The notes beneath the pieces were generated by a model. It saw nothing but the letters and a program-made list of their open reading frames with translations. It had not been told where the DNA came from and searched no databases. Made by a program: the position numbers and the translations under genes. Shown in pieces: positions 47,601 to 59,960 of a stretch of DNA of 64,000 nt (within the stretch, counting starts at the first letter, position 1; every line of letters begins with the position of its first letter). This stretch comes from Haliclystus octoradiatus. Taxonomy: Eukaryota > Cnidaria > Staurozoa > Stauromedusae > Haliclystidae. The stretch spans positions 29,338,561 through 29,402,560 of the forward strand of contig OU744447.1 of NCBI GenBank assembly GCA_916610825.1. The letters run 5' to 3'.

Positions 47601-50600
47601 AAAACGCAATGAAATTTCATGATTTTTTTTTATGGTTTTGGTGTCAGTAGTGACAGACAATCGACTATTATCATTTCTTCTGTCTGCCAGTACAGAAGAT
47701 CCCTCACATGTATAAAAGGCCATTAAAATTAAGAGAAACCAAACTACTGCTACACTTACTGAAGTGACCATGTACAGAAATCTTTGGGTGGGGGAAAAGA
47801 GCAAGTATGAGTCATACCGCTTGACGTAAACTCATATAATGGGTAGCCTAAAAGAGAATTATGGACTGCAATCAAGAATCACCCGTATATTGCAAACCGG
47901 AGGGACGAAGATAGTAGATACATTACACTTAGCATCTATTACATGAAAACATTGTGCACACATGTGATTCCTAATTCAACTATTCTTATCATTATTATTG
48001 CATTGACAATTATGATGTTGTGTATCGAAATAATATTGTCTACACAAACATGTGCAATCAACAAAGAAAATCTCAAGAATTTGGTGACCTGAATGAATAG
48101 TAGCTATATTGATTCAGAGTCATAATGACGTGGTCAAAACAACAAAACTTTTTCATCGGTTATTGTACAAATGTGATAACAAAAGCCAAAAAGGGAAAAT
48201 GTACTCATTTCATGTTGTGTCTAATTGCAAAGTTATTTTAGATTTTAGGCGTTAAATCACTATTAGACAATGTAGAGTGATTTTCATTGGGTTCATATTC
48301 AATTGTCATACATGGACATTATATTCATTGAAACTTTCCATTATTCTTGATCATTTCAGTTTCATGTTCCAAAGATTTCTTTTGAAAAATTTGTTTAACT
48401 GTAGCTTGTCTGTAGGCTCACCACCAAATTTGGCATGGTTAAATAGCAGAGAAACTCTACTATTTGACATAAATTACGAATTATTAAGGTCAATATGCTT
48501 AGGAAAACAGCTTCTGAAGGAGCAATCTATTTGATTGGTTATCAATACTTTGGTATTATGAATTTTGACTCACTTGAGAGTCCAATCACAAACGCCATAA
48601 GGTAGAGCTGATGTTGAACAGGAGTGAGTCAAGGCACTTGAAGTGGCCTCATATAAAGGGTAGCCTACATTGATAGACAAAACTCAGAGATCAGTAATTG
48701 CATTGGCGTCTGTGGTTAGTTTGTGTGTGTATTAGTATGATAATTAAAGACCAAAGCTATGGTCAGGATGAATTATAACAATATGTAAGCATGGAGATAA
48801 TTGTTATCAGAACATATCAAGAATATCAATTGTTTTGAATTATCGATACTTGAGGAATTAGAGTTGAATTCACACAACTCTTGCATACCTGTAATTTTGA
48901 TAATATTTTAAACAATGATGCCATGGTAATGAAATAAACAGATTTCGCAGATATATTTCTTTTGGATATGGGAAAGGGGCGACAAAGGTGGTTATGAGTT
49001 AATGATTTATGTAAGGACCAAGGTTCAGACAACTGCTGATGGACACCTGAAGGTTACGTCTGAGACTCTGAAAGTTAGACCCCTGTGTTTTGCTGTTTAT
49101 TATTATTGGGTTTGTTTGTACTGTCCAGATCTTACTGACAATTTGATGGTGGTCATATCAGTCTCAGTGTGTAGAAATATCTGGAAATAAATTAACAATG
49201 TGGAATATCCAGTATTCATCGACAGGTCCCAACAAAACAGTTGTGAATACATACCAGTTACTTGCTTACCTGAACTTGTAGCATTCATGCAATTAACCTC
49301 AGCAAAGTGAACATCACCACTAAGAAAAACAACCTAAAATCAAATAGCATTAGCATGCATATAATGAATTCAGTATATAACATGTCAAACTGTAACTTTA
49401 TAAAATCATAACTTAAAATCATTGAGGTTCCGTTCATTCTGATTGGTCAATCCATATGCATTATTATGACACTAGACATCTTGGAGCAATTCAGAACATC
49501 AGACAATAAATAAGCAATTTCGTATCTTGCCCATTTGTGGTAATTATACATATCAAAGGTGTATCACACCAGGCATGAAATGGGAACACAAATATCAAAA
49601 ATATTATAGAATATAAGGATTTTAATGATCTCTTATTGAATTTCAATGGAAAAGGACGAATCTTGAGGTTCTGTAAGAGTATAAATAGTTTGAAATCCAC
49701 AGAAAATCGGACAATTCTCTGATGTTACACATACTCTTGACTTCTTTTGTGTCAACCAAACAAGACGATCGAGGCTTGCAGGACATGATTGCCATTTATC
49801 AATGAAAGGAATATCTGATAAAATCTAAAACAAACACCATCAACATATTACATTAATACCATCTCTACTTTTATAAAATAATTAATGATTATACTTTCTT
49901 TTGTTGAACAGAAGACAAAATCATGTAAAGAAGTTAAATAATTTTGCCTATGACCGTGATTAGAAAGTAAGGATTCCAATGACCAATAATGATATATAAC
50001 TAAAACAGCTTGCATGAGAAATTAGGGATGCAACAGTGCAAAACTGGACCAGCAGACAGTTTTGATAAACTACAGTAAAAACCCGCAATAACGGTTCCGA
50101 CTTAAACGGTATTCTGTCAATAACAGTAAGCCAAAAAATCCGATACCGAGTAATTTGCATTCAAACTTTGTTAAACATTCACCACTAACAAAAGGATTCT
50201 GCCAAAACCAGTAAAATAGTTTGTCTCCCTAGCATACCGTTATTGCTGGATTTAACTGCATATTTATTACTGAGGTAAGATTTATTAAAAATAAATTTTC
50301 ATTCACACATTTTTCACATGATAAATTCAAACAAATTAATGCTGGACAAAATAGCATGCAACCAGTATACATGTATGTTTATTGTTTAGCAATGATTTAC
50401 CTGCATACCACTTCCTATTACAAATAAACTAGGTGTATTGTCTTCTAGTTGTTTTTCAAACCATTCCCATTGAGCTGAACCAAGCATATCACAGACATGA
50501 CCACGGTCACTATGGCTTCTTACATCTAACAGAATGATCTAGCAAAAAAATAAATATGTTGTTATAACATAATTATGCTGTGAAATAAAAAAATCATGCA

Positions 50601-52173
50601 GATATAGGCATTTTATTTTTGAATCTACTAAAGAAAATGGTTCAGGAGTTCATGAATGTTAAATGACTCTAATTTTTATGAACTGTTCAAGAACGCCTGA
50701 ACTGTTTTCCACAGGGGTATCGCCAACTGTTGGAAACCATTCATCTTGATAGGTTAATTTGGACATTTTCATCATACATTCTCAAATGCATACTCCAATT
50801 TTTATGTTTTGAACAAAATTTCATAATATTATGCTGCAGGAAGATTTCATCAAGTATAAAAAACATTGTATTCAAACATTGGAGAGCTGAGTAGACAGAC
50901 AGCTATCATAAATCTATACAAGACAAGACAGAAGCCATACAACTATCATTCATCCATTTAAATAATCCTCTCACATCGTTTACAGTTATCATTTACTTTA
51001 ATACACTATTATTAATGGTTGAACTATAAGTCATGTCCACATGTTGGAGGATGGAGTAGTTAATCGAAGGGAAAATCAGCATTTCACAACTTCAAGTATA
51101 TCCACGTAGATCTTTAAATCAGCAAGGAGAGTTAAACTCAAAATTTATGCATCAAGAAATTCAAAATATGAAGTCTGTGAGATAGTAACAACTCATTTAT
51201 TATTGTTTACATCCTTTTCTCAATTACCATCAATTTAAACTCAATTGTGATCAACTTTACAGAAAAACCAGAGCAAACAAGATTCCATACATCTGATAAG
51301 GGTAGCCAAGGCGGTCACAGAATGCGCAAACGTAGGTCCGGGAAGGCCAGCACATATTCAGAAGATAAAACTATTAAAATATTTCAAATTTTTAAGATTT
51401 TCAATATGCTTTAAATTTAAATTAATATTACTGAGTTTTTTCAATTAGGAAAGCATTTGTAAAATGACCTATGACAGATTTCACATCTGAAGGCCTGAGC
51501 GAATGATCTTTTTCCGTTCTACTCTGTTTGACTTTACCAGAAACCTTCAGTTTAAAAGCTAAATACTAAAACTACATTATTGTGAACAATTCTCAATTTC
51601 ATTTCTTGCCTTCGACTTGTCACATTTTATATTATACAAGGTATCCATAGTTTTTAATATTCAAGTCAGGTCCAATTTACTAGTTTCTGAAAAAAGTTGT
51701 ATGCAGTTACGCAGGCTGTAAAGTCGAATTGCTGTGTTCCCACACATCCAACAATGTCCGACTTTTGCATACAACAAAGTCGAACGAACAAAGTTGGATC
51801 GTTTGCTTGGGCCTTAACACTCAACAGCCAGGTCTAGAATCTTTGTGACATAGTGGGGGTAAATTGAACAGAGATAAAACACCTTGCGATACAATTTGCT
51901 GAGTTCATGAACCTTACAAACATTTATGAACTGTTCATGGACACCTTATAAACTGTTCATGAACATTGGACCATTTAAACGTTCATGGACTGTTTTCATA
52001 TAGGGGTGTAAAACAGAACAGGATATAAAGATCTTTCTTACCTTGACAATTTTATTCCCTGTTCCATAACTATATGATGCGTAAACTCCCTCTCTGACAC
52101 GCCTTTTACTATCCAATGGTTCATCAAGAAAATCAAGAAAGATATTCTCAGACTGAAGTCGATACTGGAATGT
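44615..52173 (-). CDS. PhoD-like metallophosphatase with C-terminal membrane anchor, 5' exons missing
   Basis: Nine exons (minus), all GT-AG and in phase: 52173-52042, 50538-50401, 49824-49735, 49333-49270, 47847-47760, 47075-46991, 46147-46070, 45402-45287 and 44732-44615 (302 aa seen). Family motifs: FLDFLDEPLDSKRR, REGVYASYSYG, ILLDVRSHSDRG (usually LDTRYHRD), DMLGSAQWEWFEKQL, FLSGDVHFAE, YEFTSSGMTHTC and NNFGILRIDW. PhoD enzymes hydrolyse phosphomono- and diesters using Fe/Ca, outside the cell or in a lumen. A TM helix follows (RVFWCSVVIGAILVALFSVW), then a basic tail of about 40 aa ending GKSKKN. The missing N-terminal third should hold a signal peptide and most metal ligands. I found no such exon between 52174 and 64000. 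Confidence 0.9.
44886..44979. mobile_element. Short MITE with TTAA target duplication
   Basis: A 94-bp element between TTAA (44882-44885 and 44980-44983). TIRs are AGGCATAAAATTGACCGGCG and, reversed, AGGCATACAAGTGACCATCG. The TIR resembles that of the element at 12497-12742 (shared GCAWAATTGACC core), so both may be mobilised by the same transposase. It lies in the last intron of the PhoD-like gene. Confidence 0.7.
47453..47652. mobile_element. CACTA-type MITE in a PhoD-like intron
   Basis: 200 bp with ends CACTACCAACACCAAAACCA and, reversed, CACTACTGACACCAAAACCA, flanked by the 3-bp duplication ACA (47450-47452, 47653-47655). CACTA termini with 3-bp duplications are the EnSpm/CACTA signature. 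The interior is rich in repeated CATGAAAA words and non-coding. Confidence 0.75.
50631..50715. repeat. Palindrome-rich MITE family, copy A
   Basis: Contains GGTTCAGGAGTTCATGAA at the left, ATGAACTGTTCAAGAACGCC in the middle and CCTGAACTGTTTTCCACAGG at the right. It is a shortened relative of the complete element at 60214-60398 and lies in a PhoD-like intron. Confidence 0.65.
51898..52008. repeat. Palindrome-rich MITE family, copy B
   Basis: Diverged copy with repeated GTTCATGAAC words (ATGAACTGTTCATGGACACC, TAAACTGTTCATGAACATTG) and the right end GTTCATGGACTGTTTTCATA. It lies about 33 bp inside an intron from the phosphatase exon ending at 52042. Confidence 0.6.
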
Positions 52174-52879
52174 CTGAAAGTAATAAACCAACAATATTTT
52201 TTAAAATTAATTAAATTAAAAAGAGGATAAAAATAACAAGATTGTACTCAACAGTAAAACCAGATTAAAGCTTAAAATGGCTTATAGACAACCAAAAAGA
52301 TTTCGAAAATTGCACTGAAATATATAATAATTATATACGGTAGTATAAGGTATAAAATATATTATAGTATTCTGAACTAAAAAATAGAAGCTGCACACAA
52401 CATCGTAAAGGACGGAATAGCTGATTCCTCACAAAAACCTATAACGTTTTGATTAAATTACTGGTAAACTGGTGAAATATCACCTAATGCAAGATAAAAC
52501 TAGGCTCAGTTGAGGAATAAATTCAACATCTGTGTTTTTTAATATCAAGAAACAAGTTAAGCCAAATAGCTAGACCCTTGACTTGATACCTGATAATTGC
52601 ATTTCTCTTTGTTACTAGTAAGCTTGATCAAAACTTTTTTATATTTTGTATCACTTAAATGGGAAACAGTGGCATAATTTCATTAACCGGAAATTTGATA
52701 GAAATACATTTAACATGCATATCATGTACAATGTACTTTGATCACTGAGAAGCATCAAAGAAAGCTCCACAGTATTGCTATTGCAAAACCAAATTGTGTC
52801 TTATCTCATCATTCCACCAATGATATTGTCATTTGCTCACCACTATAGTGAAATTCATAGAAGTGTAGAGCGGTAACAT

Positions 52880-53170
52880 AAATTTTAAACGTTTTATTAT
52901 ACATTATATTTTGGTAGAAGAAACAGCTGATTGTTTCACAGCTGTTGGGGAGTCATTCAAGGAATTGAATTCTACTCATGTTGATACCAAAGTTATCATG
53001 AGGGATAAGGATTTTATAGAGAGGAGTGTTTCCATCATTACTTTCCTGATTCCTCAATCCAGTTTAACCTCGACTATGCTCTCAGAAAGTTTAACAGAGA
53101 TCACAACTGATAAAATGGGACTAACCTTAAAAGATGCAATGATTTTCATGATCTAGAGCATGATGAAAGG
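52880..53170 (+). pseudogene. Fragment of a MULE/ZSWIM-type transposase
   Basis: The frame around 52911 reads ADCFTAVGESFKELN and TKVIMRDKDFIERS, matching the region before and at the DKD/E catalytic block of MULE-type and ZSWIM1/3-like transposases. A shift then leads through FPDSSIQFNLDYALRKFNRD back to EITTDKMGLTLKDA. A loosely SWIM-like Cys motif (CSCWQK) near 54414-54431 may belong to the same ruin. The family call rests on a few short motifs. Confidence 0.5.
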
Positions 53171-54529
53171 GTATACTCATGGTTGATTTGAAGCTTCCTG
53201 TATATATCTTGATGGTTGGAGAGAAGTTCAATGAAGAAACATTTATACCTCATAAATATCATTTCCATGAAAAATGCTATCATCATTTTACCGATAAAGA
53301 TGAATTAAAAAGGGCATTTAAAACAAATCTTTTGTGAGAATACCATAAAGAATGAATTGCTAAAGGGAAAATCATTTTTAAAACGTATGTACAGTTGTGA
53401 GAGCAGTCCAAGATTTAGATGCCTCAAATTACAATCGCTCTCGGTTCAAGACAACGGTCCAACAGGCATCACCTGATTAAATACTTTATGAGCCCCACAT
53501 TAAATTAAACGTGAAATTGTATCTTTCCCTGATTTGGCAATAGGTGACTGATGATTCTGACAATAATAACTCAAGCAAGGGCCATAACCATGCCTAAATC
53601 TTCAGCATTGAGAATGGCAGTATGAGAGATCTCTGGATGCTCTGCAATAATTGAATTGTTATCAGCTTTCGGCCAATGCATATCCTACTCATCTACTTTA
53701 TGGTATGATACCGCTTTGGCAGAACTGAGTTAGAGTGATGATGGCTACAGTGTACCTAAATAAGTGATACCCCAGAGGCATACCATCCTTGCATGGGACA
53801 ATGAAGAGAAGAGGCAACAACTTAAACACATATAACAAATGAAACTGCTGTTCAAAAAATTCGCAAAGATGACACGCCCAAATCAATTTAGCCGTGACCA
53901 CGGCAGGATGATATATAACCTATATAACATTTTCTTGATTCTGTGCTTAATTGAATATATGAATTGTTGCATGAAATAATGTGAAATACGAATACAACGT
54001 CGTTAATTTACATGCATTAAACAAAATATTTTTACATATTTACTATAGAAGACTTAAAAACCTTATCATAAAACGCATCGCAAAAAGCACAAAGAAGATG
54101 TCAGAACTGTTATATCTACAATTCAGAGTATGGTTCATCCATTCAGTATAGATGAGTATGATCTTGTCCAGCTACCAAAGCGGGAAAATTGCATCTGATT
54201 AAGTAAAGAGAGAGAGAGAGTAGTATAAGGCTACAAAAACTATAAGCTTGTGAAAGAATTTATAGAATTGACCTTCTTTCTAAAAAGCTTGTGAAACCCC
54301 TATAAAAAGTGAGATCATCTACGTTTTCGTCGGATGTCAAACCAATCAAAGACAAAAATTCATAGGAAGGAAAAACCTCTCTAAAGCATCCCAACATTTA
54401 TGTGCTTGAATGCTCCTGCTGGCAAAAAGTCAAGAACTGAACCTCGGTGATATGGTATGCTGTTCTCTCGATCCAATCCCTTTAAGTTTATGTAGCACCA
54501 ATGGGTCTTTAGTTAAAACACAAAAAGTA
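53171..54529. other. Decayed transposon sequence without a readable frame
   Basis: Short plus-strand pieces look protein-derived but are broken every few dozen codons. I could not assign them with confidence. No upstream exon of the phosphatase gene was found on the minus strand here. Confidence 0.4.
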
Positions 54530-55727
54530 AAATTAGCCGTATATTAGAAGAGAATGCGCCTGACTGTAGGGAAGATACTATACCAGTGAATGGGGCTGTT
54601 CTTGTAGACACAATGGCTTTACTGAAAAAAAATTTCCAAGATCCATCCAATTGGAATTGCTTCAATGGTTCTGTCGATTTTAAAACAAACAGCAAAAAGC
54701 TAGAAAGCCAAAAGAATAGACTTTGTTGCGAATATTAAATGGGAAAGCAATACGAAATTCGTTGTCTGATGTGAATCAAAAATCTATTATTGACTTTCAT
54801 GCATTTACTGGTAAGTCTTGATTTTTCTGTTTAATATATGATGTGTCCCACCAAAGGCATAAATTGAATTCATGATTACATTTTATTGTTTCTGGGTGTG
54901 ATTCTACCAGTTCGTTTTACAGTAAAGGTAAAGTTTCTGCATGGAAATGTCTAGCCTCATGTCCAAGCAAGTACCTTTTCAGCCTTTTCTGAGCTCGACA
55001 CAACCGCAGAACTATCGAAAAAGATGTCTAAACCACTCAAAAATTTGGTCTGCCTGCTGTATGGTCTGCATGATGTAGATGAAGTAAATTGCGCTAGATT
55101 TGTTCTGTTTTCGCAGAACAAATATTCAGGCAAATCTCTCCGAACAAGGACTGCCTATTTAAGCATATTGAAAAGGTGAATTTCCAAACCCATGTGTGGA
55201 AACATAATCTGATGAGGGATTTAAGCAACGCCAATCCAGATTGCCATGGTTGGGTTATTCAAGAAAATCATATTAATATCAAATCGATGACAAACAATCC
55301 AATTCCAGATCCATTGCCAACAACTATACATTGTGGATGCAAAAGTGGTTCTAAGTCAAATAGATATTCATGCCACAAAGGTGGCTTACAATGCACAGAT
55401 TTTTGTACTTGTGCAAACTGTGAGAATAATTGCAATGATTCATCGATTGCATGGATGATCATCTGGATTATTTGGATTATTCAAGATAATCAATTGCTAA
55501 CAACTATACATTGTGGATGCAAAAGTGGTTGGAAGTCAAATAGATATTCATGCCACAAAGGTGGCTTACAATGCACAGATTTTTGTACTTGTGCAAACTG
55601 TGAGAATAATTGCAATGATTCATCGATTGCATGGATGATCATCTGGATTATTTGGATTATTCAAGATAATCAATTGCTAACAACTATACATTGTGGATGC
55701 AAAAGTGGTTGGAAGTCAAATAGATAA
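54530..55727 (+). pseudogene. Broken multi-copy invertebrate gene with CXC (tesmin-like) repeats
   Basis: Pieces in order: ISRILEENAPDCREDTIPVN and VDTMALLKKNFQDPSNW (54540-54720), SIIDFHAFTG (about 54783-54810), KPLKNLVCLLYGLHD and VNCARFVLFSQNKYSGKSL (about 55025-55140), then after a frameshift near 55150 HIEKVNFQTHVWKHNLMRDL and the Cys-rich repeats. The order HAFTG, LLYG, HI..VNFQ..VWK, CXC recurs in large families of uncharacterised, probably mobile genes in cnidarians, echinoderms and other invertebrates. Each repeat reads CGCKSG, SCHKGGLQCTDFCTCANCEN, resembling a CXC zinc-binding motif. At least two lesions disrupt it; function unknown. Confidence 0.6.
55321..55727 (+). repeat. 180-bp in-frame tandem repeat encoding the CXC unit
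   Basis: Units start at 55321, 55501 and 55681 (CAACTATACATTGTGGATGC each time), an exact 180-bp (60-codon) period. Units 1 and 2 are nearly identical (TCT versus TGG codon in KSGS/KSGW). Unit 3 stops after 47 bp, where two inserted bases and a foreign junction bring a stop. Between CXC motifs lies a hydrophobic stretch (SIAWMIIWIIWIIQDNQ). Confidence 0.93.
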
Positions 55728-55732
55728 ATTCA

Positions 55733-56520
55733 TGTCACAAATAATTGTGAAATTAACTTATATGCTGATGATTCTCTTTTGTACGTAGCTCAAAAAAATT
55801 AAATGACATAGAACAACTTTTACTCTTAGATTTAAATCAGATTCATGCCTGGCTGTGTGCAAATAGACTAACCCTCAATATATTAAAAACTAAATGCATC
55901 GTAATTGGCTCAAAGCCAAATTTAAAAAAGCAAGAAGAAACTGAATTTTCTATCAAAATAGATCACCAGCAAATAGACCGGGTTAATTTAATTAAGTATG
56001 TAGGAGTACTAATTGATACTAATTTATCATTCCATAATCATATTACTGCTCTGAATAAAAAATTAATAGAAGTTTAGGGGTATTGCAATTTGTAAAACAT
56101 TTCATCCCACAACAATCTGCATTAATTATATATAACATTATTGTTTTGCGACATTTTGACCACTGCGCCATTGTATGGGGGAATTGTAAAACTGAACATC
56201 TAGATCGCCTCCAGAGCTTGCGAAACAGAGGAATGAGGTCAGTTCTCTGTTGTAACTATCAAACTCGTGTCTCTGATATGCAAAGTCAGCTTGGCTGGCT
56301 TTCTGTCAGAGACCGAATAACATCAAATCAACTAATGTTCACCCATAAAATTAAATTCAACCAATCTCCTCCTCTGCTTTCCACATTATTTCAATGACCA
56401 CATGCCACCAGAACAATATCCCTCACACATTGAATATGCGATCTTCAGTCAATGATTTGATTATTACGTTCCTCTTCTATTCTTAGGCATTCCTTACTCT
56501 GCGAAACACATTCAGGCATG
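55733..56520 (+). mobile_element. LINE fragment: RT catalytic core to C-terminus
   Basis: Starts abruptly with EINLYADDSLLYVAQ, the YADD catalytic block, then after a one-base shift NDIEQLLLLDLNQIHAWL, YVGVLIDTNLSFHNHI and, after a stop, the thumb region (RHFDHCAIVWGN, LDRLQSLRNRGMR) ending near 56397-56520. It is 5'-truncated at the RT and broken by at least two lesions. Its left junction cuts the third CXC repeat. Confidence 0.82.
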
Positions 56521-56589
56521 AGAGTCAAGCACAGTCAAAAAGAGGAAAATCCTTTGAAAAATGCCAAAACAATAGCAACATCGCAGCAA

Positions 56590-57083
56590 CAATAGAAATA
56601 AACAAATTCAAAACTTATGTTAGACCAGTGTTAGAAACATCATCGTGTTCTTGGAACCCTTGTCTATTAAAGGACATTCAAATTATCGAAAGGGTACAGA
56701 GAAGATTTACCAGATTTGTTTGTAATACCACAAACTTGGCTTTCAAGGATTACAATGACAGATTAAAGCTTCTGAACCTCGAATCGCTAGAGCTAAGACG
56801 GCTAAAGATAGATTTAATTATGATGTATAGAATAATGCATAATTTAGTTGATTTATCTCTTTCCTCTCTTAATTTTAAATCAATCGCAAATAAATATTCA
56901 ATGCGTGGTCATTCACCACGAATTTATTCGATGCAAACATACCAGTTAAGCAGCACAATTAATTTATTTAGTCAGAGAGTGATACCTTGGTGGAATAATT
57001 TACCTGAGTCTGTGGTAAGCTCAAAAACCTTTCGAAGTTTTAAAAAAATCCTTCGTGGAGATGGATTAGTCAGAATATTGTGA
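56590..57083 (+). mobile_element. LINE 3' fragment: RT C-terminal domain of a second element
   Basis: An open frame reads YVRPVLETSSCSWNPCLLKD, IERVQRRFTRFVC, LKLLNLESLELRRLKIDLIM, YSMRGHSPRIYS and WNNLPESVVSSKTFRSFKKIL. These are characteristic of the C-terminal part of Jockey/Rex-type RT polyproteins. It differs in family from the fragment just upstream, so two truncated LINEs are stacked head to tail. Confidence 0.8.
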
Positions 57084-58269
57084 AATATTTTCTTAACTAT
57101 TACATAATCATCAACATTCCTCTAATATCATTTTTTATGTTAATCGTACTAAACCGGCATAACTATTGGCATTGAAGAAAGGATAAGAAAATACTTCAGC
57201 ACAATCTAACTACTCAGTGAAAGAAACTTCATTCACATGCCATATTTTCATCAGCTATACAGCAGAAACTGTTTATAACAGCATCCCTTGGGAATTTAAG
57301 AAAGTATGTACCGTTATAGCGGATAGTACGTCAGAACAATAGAAAATAACTTAAGTTCATTTCCCGTTCTGATGACGCATGCGCAGTAACACAACAAAAA
57401 ACATGGAGGTTACTTTTTCAATCGCTTGGAAAGAAGTGAGATTGAAAACCAACAAACTTGCTTTATTATAAACATAAGCATTTTATGTAGATCGTTCGAT
57501 TTGTTATCTATTGAATGAAATAGCAATGCCGAAGTAAAATATTTTTCAACATGGCTGCTGTTGAACAAGATCATTAGTCTTCAATTTATATTTGACTCAA
57601 CGTATGTTTTTGCTTTTTATTATTCCCCTGCGAAAAACAGTTCAGGAGTTCATGAAAAGTTCACCAACAGTTCATGAACGTTAAATTGCCTCAATTTTCA
57701 TGAACTGTCCATGAACTGTTCATGAACTGTTCATGATAGTTCATGACAGTTTTGACATGTTGCTTTGGTCAAAATATATAAGAACCACGTCAACTAAACC
57801 GTGCAAAATGCAATTTGTTTGAATTGTTTTATCAGGATAAGTGAAAAATATAAGTGAAGAATAATTGCGCGCTCCTCTGTATTTTTTCGCATCCAAACGA
57901 AAAAAATCTGAAAATACCCAAAACCTGTCACTTTCATTATTTTTTGGGGAACAACATTGATACGTTTACAAACGTGAACAAACAACAAATAAATTATTGA
58001 GGATGTTATTTATCTTGGCCGGAAAATCTGTTTTTAGATTTGAACTATTCAATGTTTAAAGACGTTAATTACAATTTAGTTATTTAGTTGGATTATTTAC
58101 ACAAAAGTAAAATACTATTGTGATCTTTTTAAAACTCTTGAAAACACAAATTTGAGTTGCACTTGGATTTTTCTTCCCTCAAGAGAACAACACAATCAAT
58201 CCCAACAATCAAATCGACAAAACGTTTGGCTTTAAAACGAAAAATTGCCCATCACAAATCCGATAATTT
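57084..58269. other. Stretch with a MITE and a possible start site, no assigned gene
   Basis: Holds palindrome-rich MITE copy C (57623-57756). Near 57377 GACGCATGCGCAG resembles an NRF1-type promoter site and is followed by ATGGAGGTTACTTTTTCAAT and a possible GTGAGA donor at about 57436. This could be the start of a gene on the plus strand, but nothing downstream supports it. Confidence 0.35.
57623..57756. repeat. Palindrome-rich MITE family, copy C
   Basis: Left end CCCCTGCGAAAAACAGTTCA matches the ends of the element at 60214-60398. The interior carries several tandem ATGAACTGTTC words. The right end is degraded. Confidence 0.7.
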
Positions 58270-59960
58270 GAAAATTTTGAAACAGACCTAATGAAATTAA
58301 CAAAAAATATCCAATTTAGACCAGTGAATGACAAGTGTCAACAACAACTTGAACAAGACATTAAGAAAATAAAAGCATCAACAAAGGCCTTTGATCCCGC
58401 TGACAAAACAAGGAACTTCTACGAATTAGATAAACACCAACACCAAAAATTATTGCATAATAATATTACATCTACGTAAAAGCCAACAACGGTACAGTAA
58501 GTATGATCAATAAAGAGGCCAAAGAAATCAACAAATAACTAAAAGTGGACAGCCGCAAGGAGATAGTAGCTCAACAACAGGCGTTTATCACAATTAAAGA
58601 CTGCAAGGAAAACTTTCAATAAAATTCTATCTGACAGGTAATCCATCCTGCAAAAAGTGATGTAGGAATTATCAGCAAGAAGATTATAATTGAGGTGAAA
58701 AACAGTCAAACGCTAACCAATGGAAAAATTCATTGTCGATGATTAAATGGTCCAAAGACCTTGAAAACAAAAATTATCATTCTTGATTTTGATATAGAAA
58801 ACTTCTACCCTTCAGCCTGAGAAAAATTCTCGAAGACGCAATAAATTTCGTTAAACAGTTTACATAAATACATACATCTCCAAAAACGATGTCAAAGTTA
58901 TTATGCACTCAAGGAAATCTGTACTTTTCAATAGCGGAGTGGCATGGATAAAAAAGAATATTGACAATTCCTTCGATGTAACAATGGGTAGTTATGATGG
59001 GGCCGAATATGCAAATTGGTTGGTTTATTTATTATCAACAAACTGAGTATGATTTTTGGAAACGAACGCATCGGACTACACAGAGATGATGGAATTGCTG
59101 CCCTAAAAAATAAAACAGGATCTCAGGCAAAACGATTAAGAAAGAAATTAATAAAAACATTCAAAGATATTGGCCTAAACATCACAACAAAAAATAGCTT
59201 GAAGGTAATAGATTTCTTAGATTTTACATTCAACTTGAGCACTAATACGTTTCGTCCACATACAAAACCTAACGACACACAATTATACATTAACACACAA
59301 TCTAACCATCAACCAACTATGCTGAAACAAGTTCCAACTTTATCTTCAAACAACACAATATTCTTGAAAAGCAAACAAACATATGCTGCTGCATTAAGAG
59401 CAACTAGCAAGCGGACACGAGGCAAATCTTTCTTACCAACCACGCACCGCAACATCAAACAGTGACAGAGGAAATAGAACCAGAAAAATTATATGGTTTA
59501 ATTTGCCTTAGAATAAGAGTGCTAAAACAAACATTGGCCGATCATTTTTAAATTTAATCAAACAACATTTTCCAAAATCAAATAAACTAAGCAAGATATT
59601 TAACCACAACACAATTGAAGTGAGGTATAGCTGTAGTAAAAACATGACAAGATTCTCAAAAGTCACAACAACAAAACAGCCAATGATGAAAATAGCGCCG
59701 GAGCCACGCCTTGCAATTGCAGGGATAAAGTTACTTGCCCCCTTGGAAATAGGTGCCAATTAAAACGTATTATCTACAAGGCTACAGTAACAACACCAGT
59801 CGACGAAGAGCGAAAGAGCTACATTGGGTTGACGGAAGACATAATCAAAGCATGTTACACGCAACACAAATCTAAATTTAAACACAGAAATACAGCAGCA
59901 GCACGCAATTGTCAAAGCACATATGGGACTTAAAAGACAACAACAGCCAGTCCAAAACCA
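58270..59960 (+). mobile_element. Decayed Penelope-like element with RT and GIY-YIG remnant
   Basis: Recognisable order despite many stops: KTRNFYELDKHQHQKLLHNN (58411-58470), DVTMGSYDGAEY and VGLFIINKLSMIFGNERIGL (59016-59076), HRDDGIAALKN (the RDDG block), RLRKKLIKTFKDIGLNIT, VIDFLDFTFNLSTNTFRP and QLYINTQSNHQPTMLKQ, ending at a stop at 59463. Later frames contain NTIEVRYSCSKNM, CNCRDKVTCPLGNRCQ and SYIGLTEDIIKACYTQHKSK, the GIY-YIG-type endonuclease end of Penelope-like elements. At least six lesions mean it is inactive. Confidence 0.8.

Noticed and set aside
51720-51819. Second complete copy of the MITE at 3344-3420
   Set aside because: Only the right end matches; no matching left terminal repeat was found.
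57410-57470. Start of a new gene after an NRF1-like site
   Set aside because: A single short frame with no downstream exon; mentioned only in the gap note.
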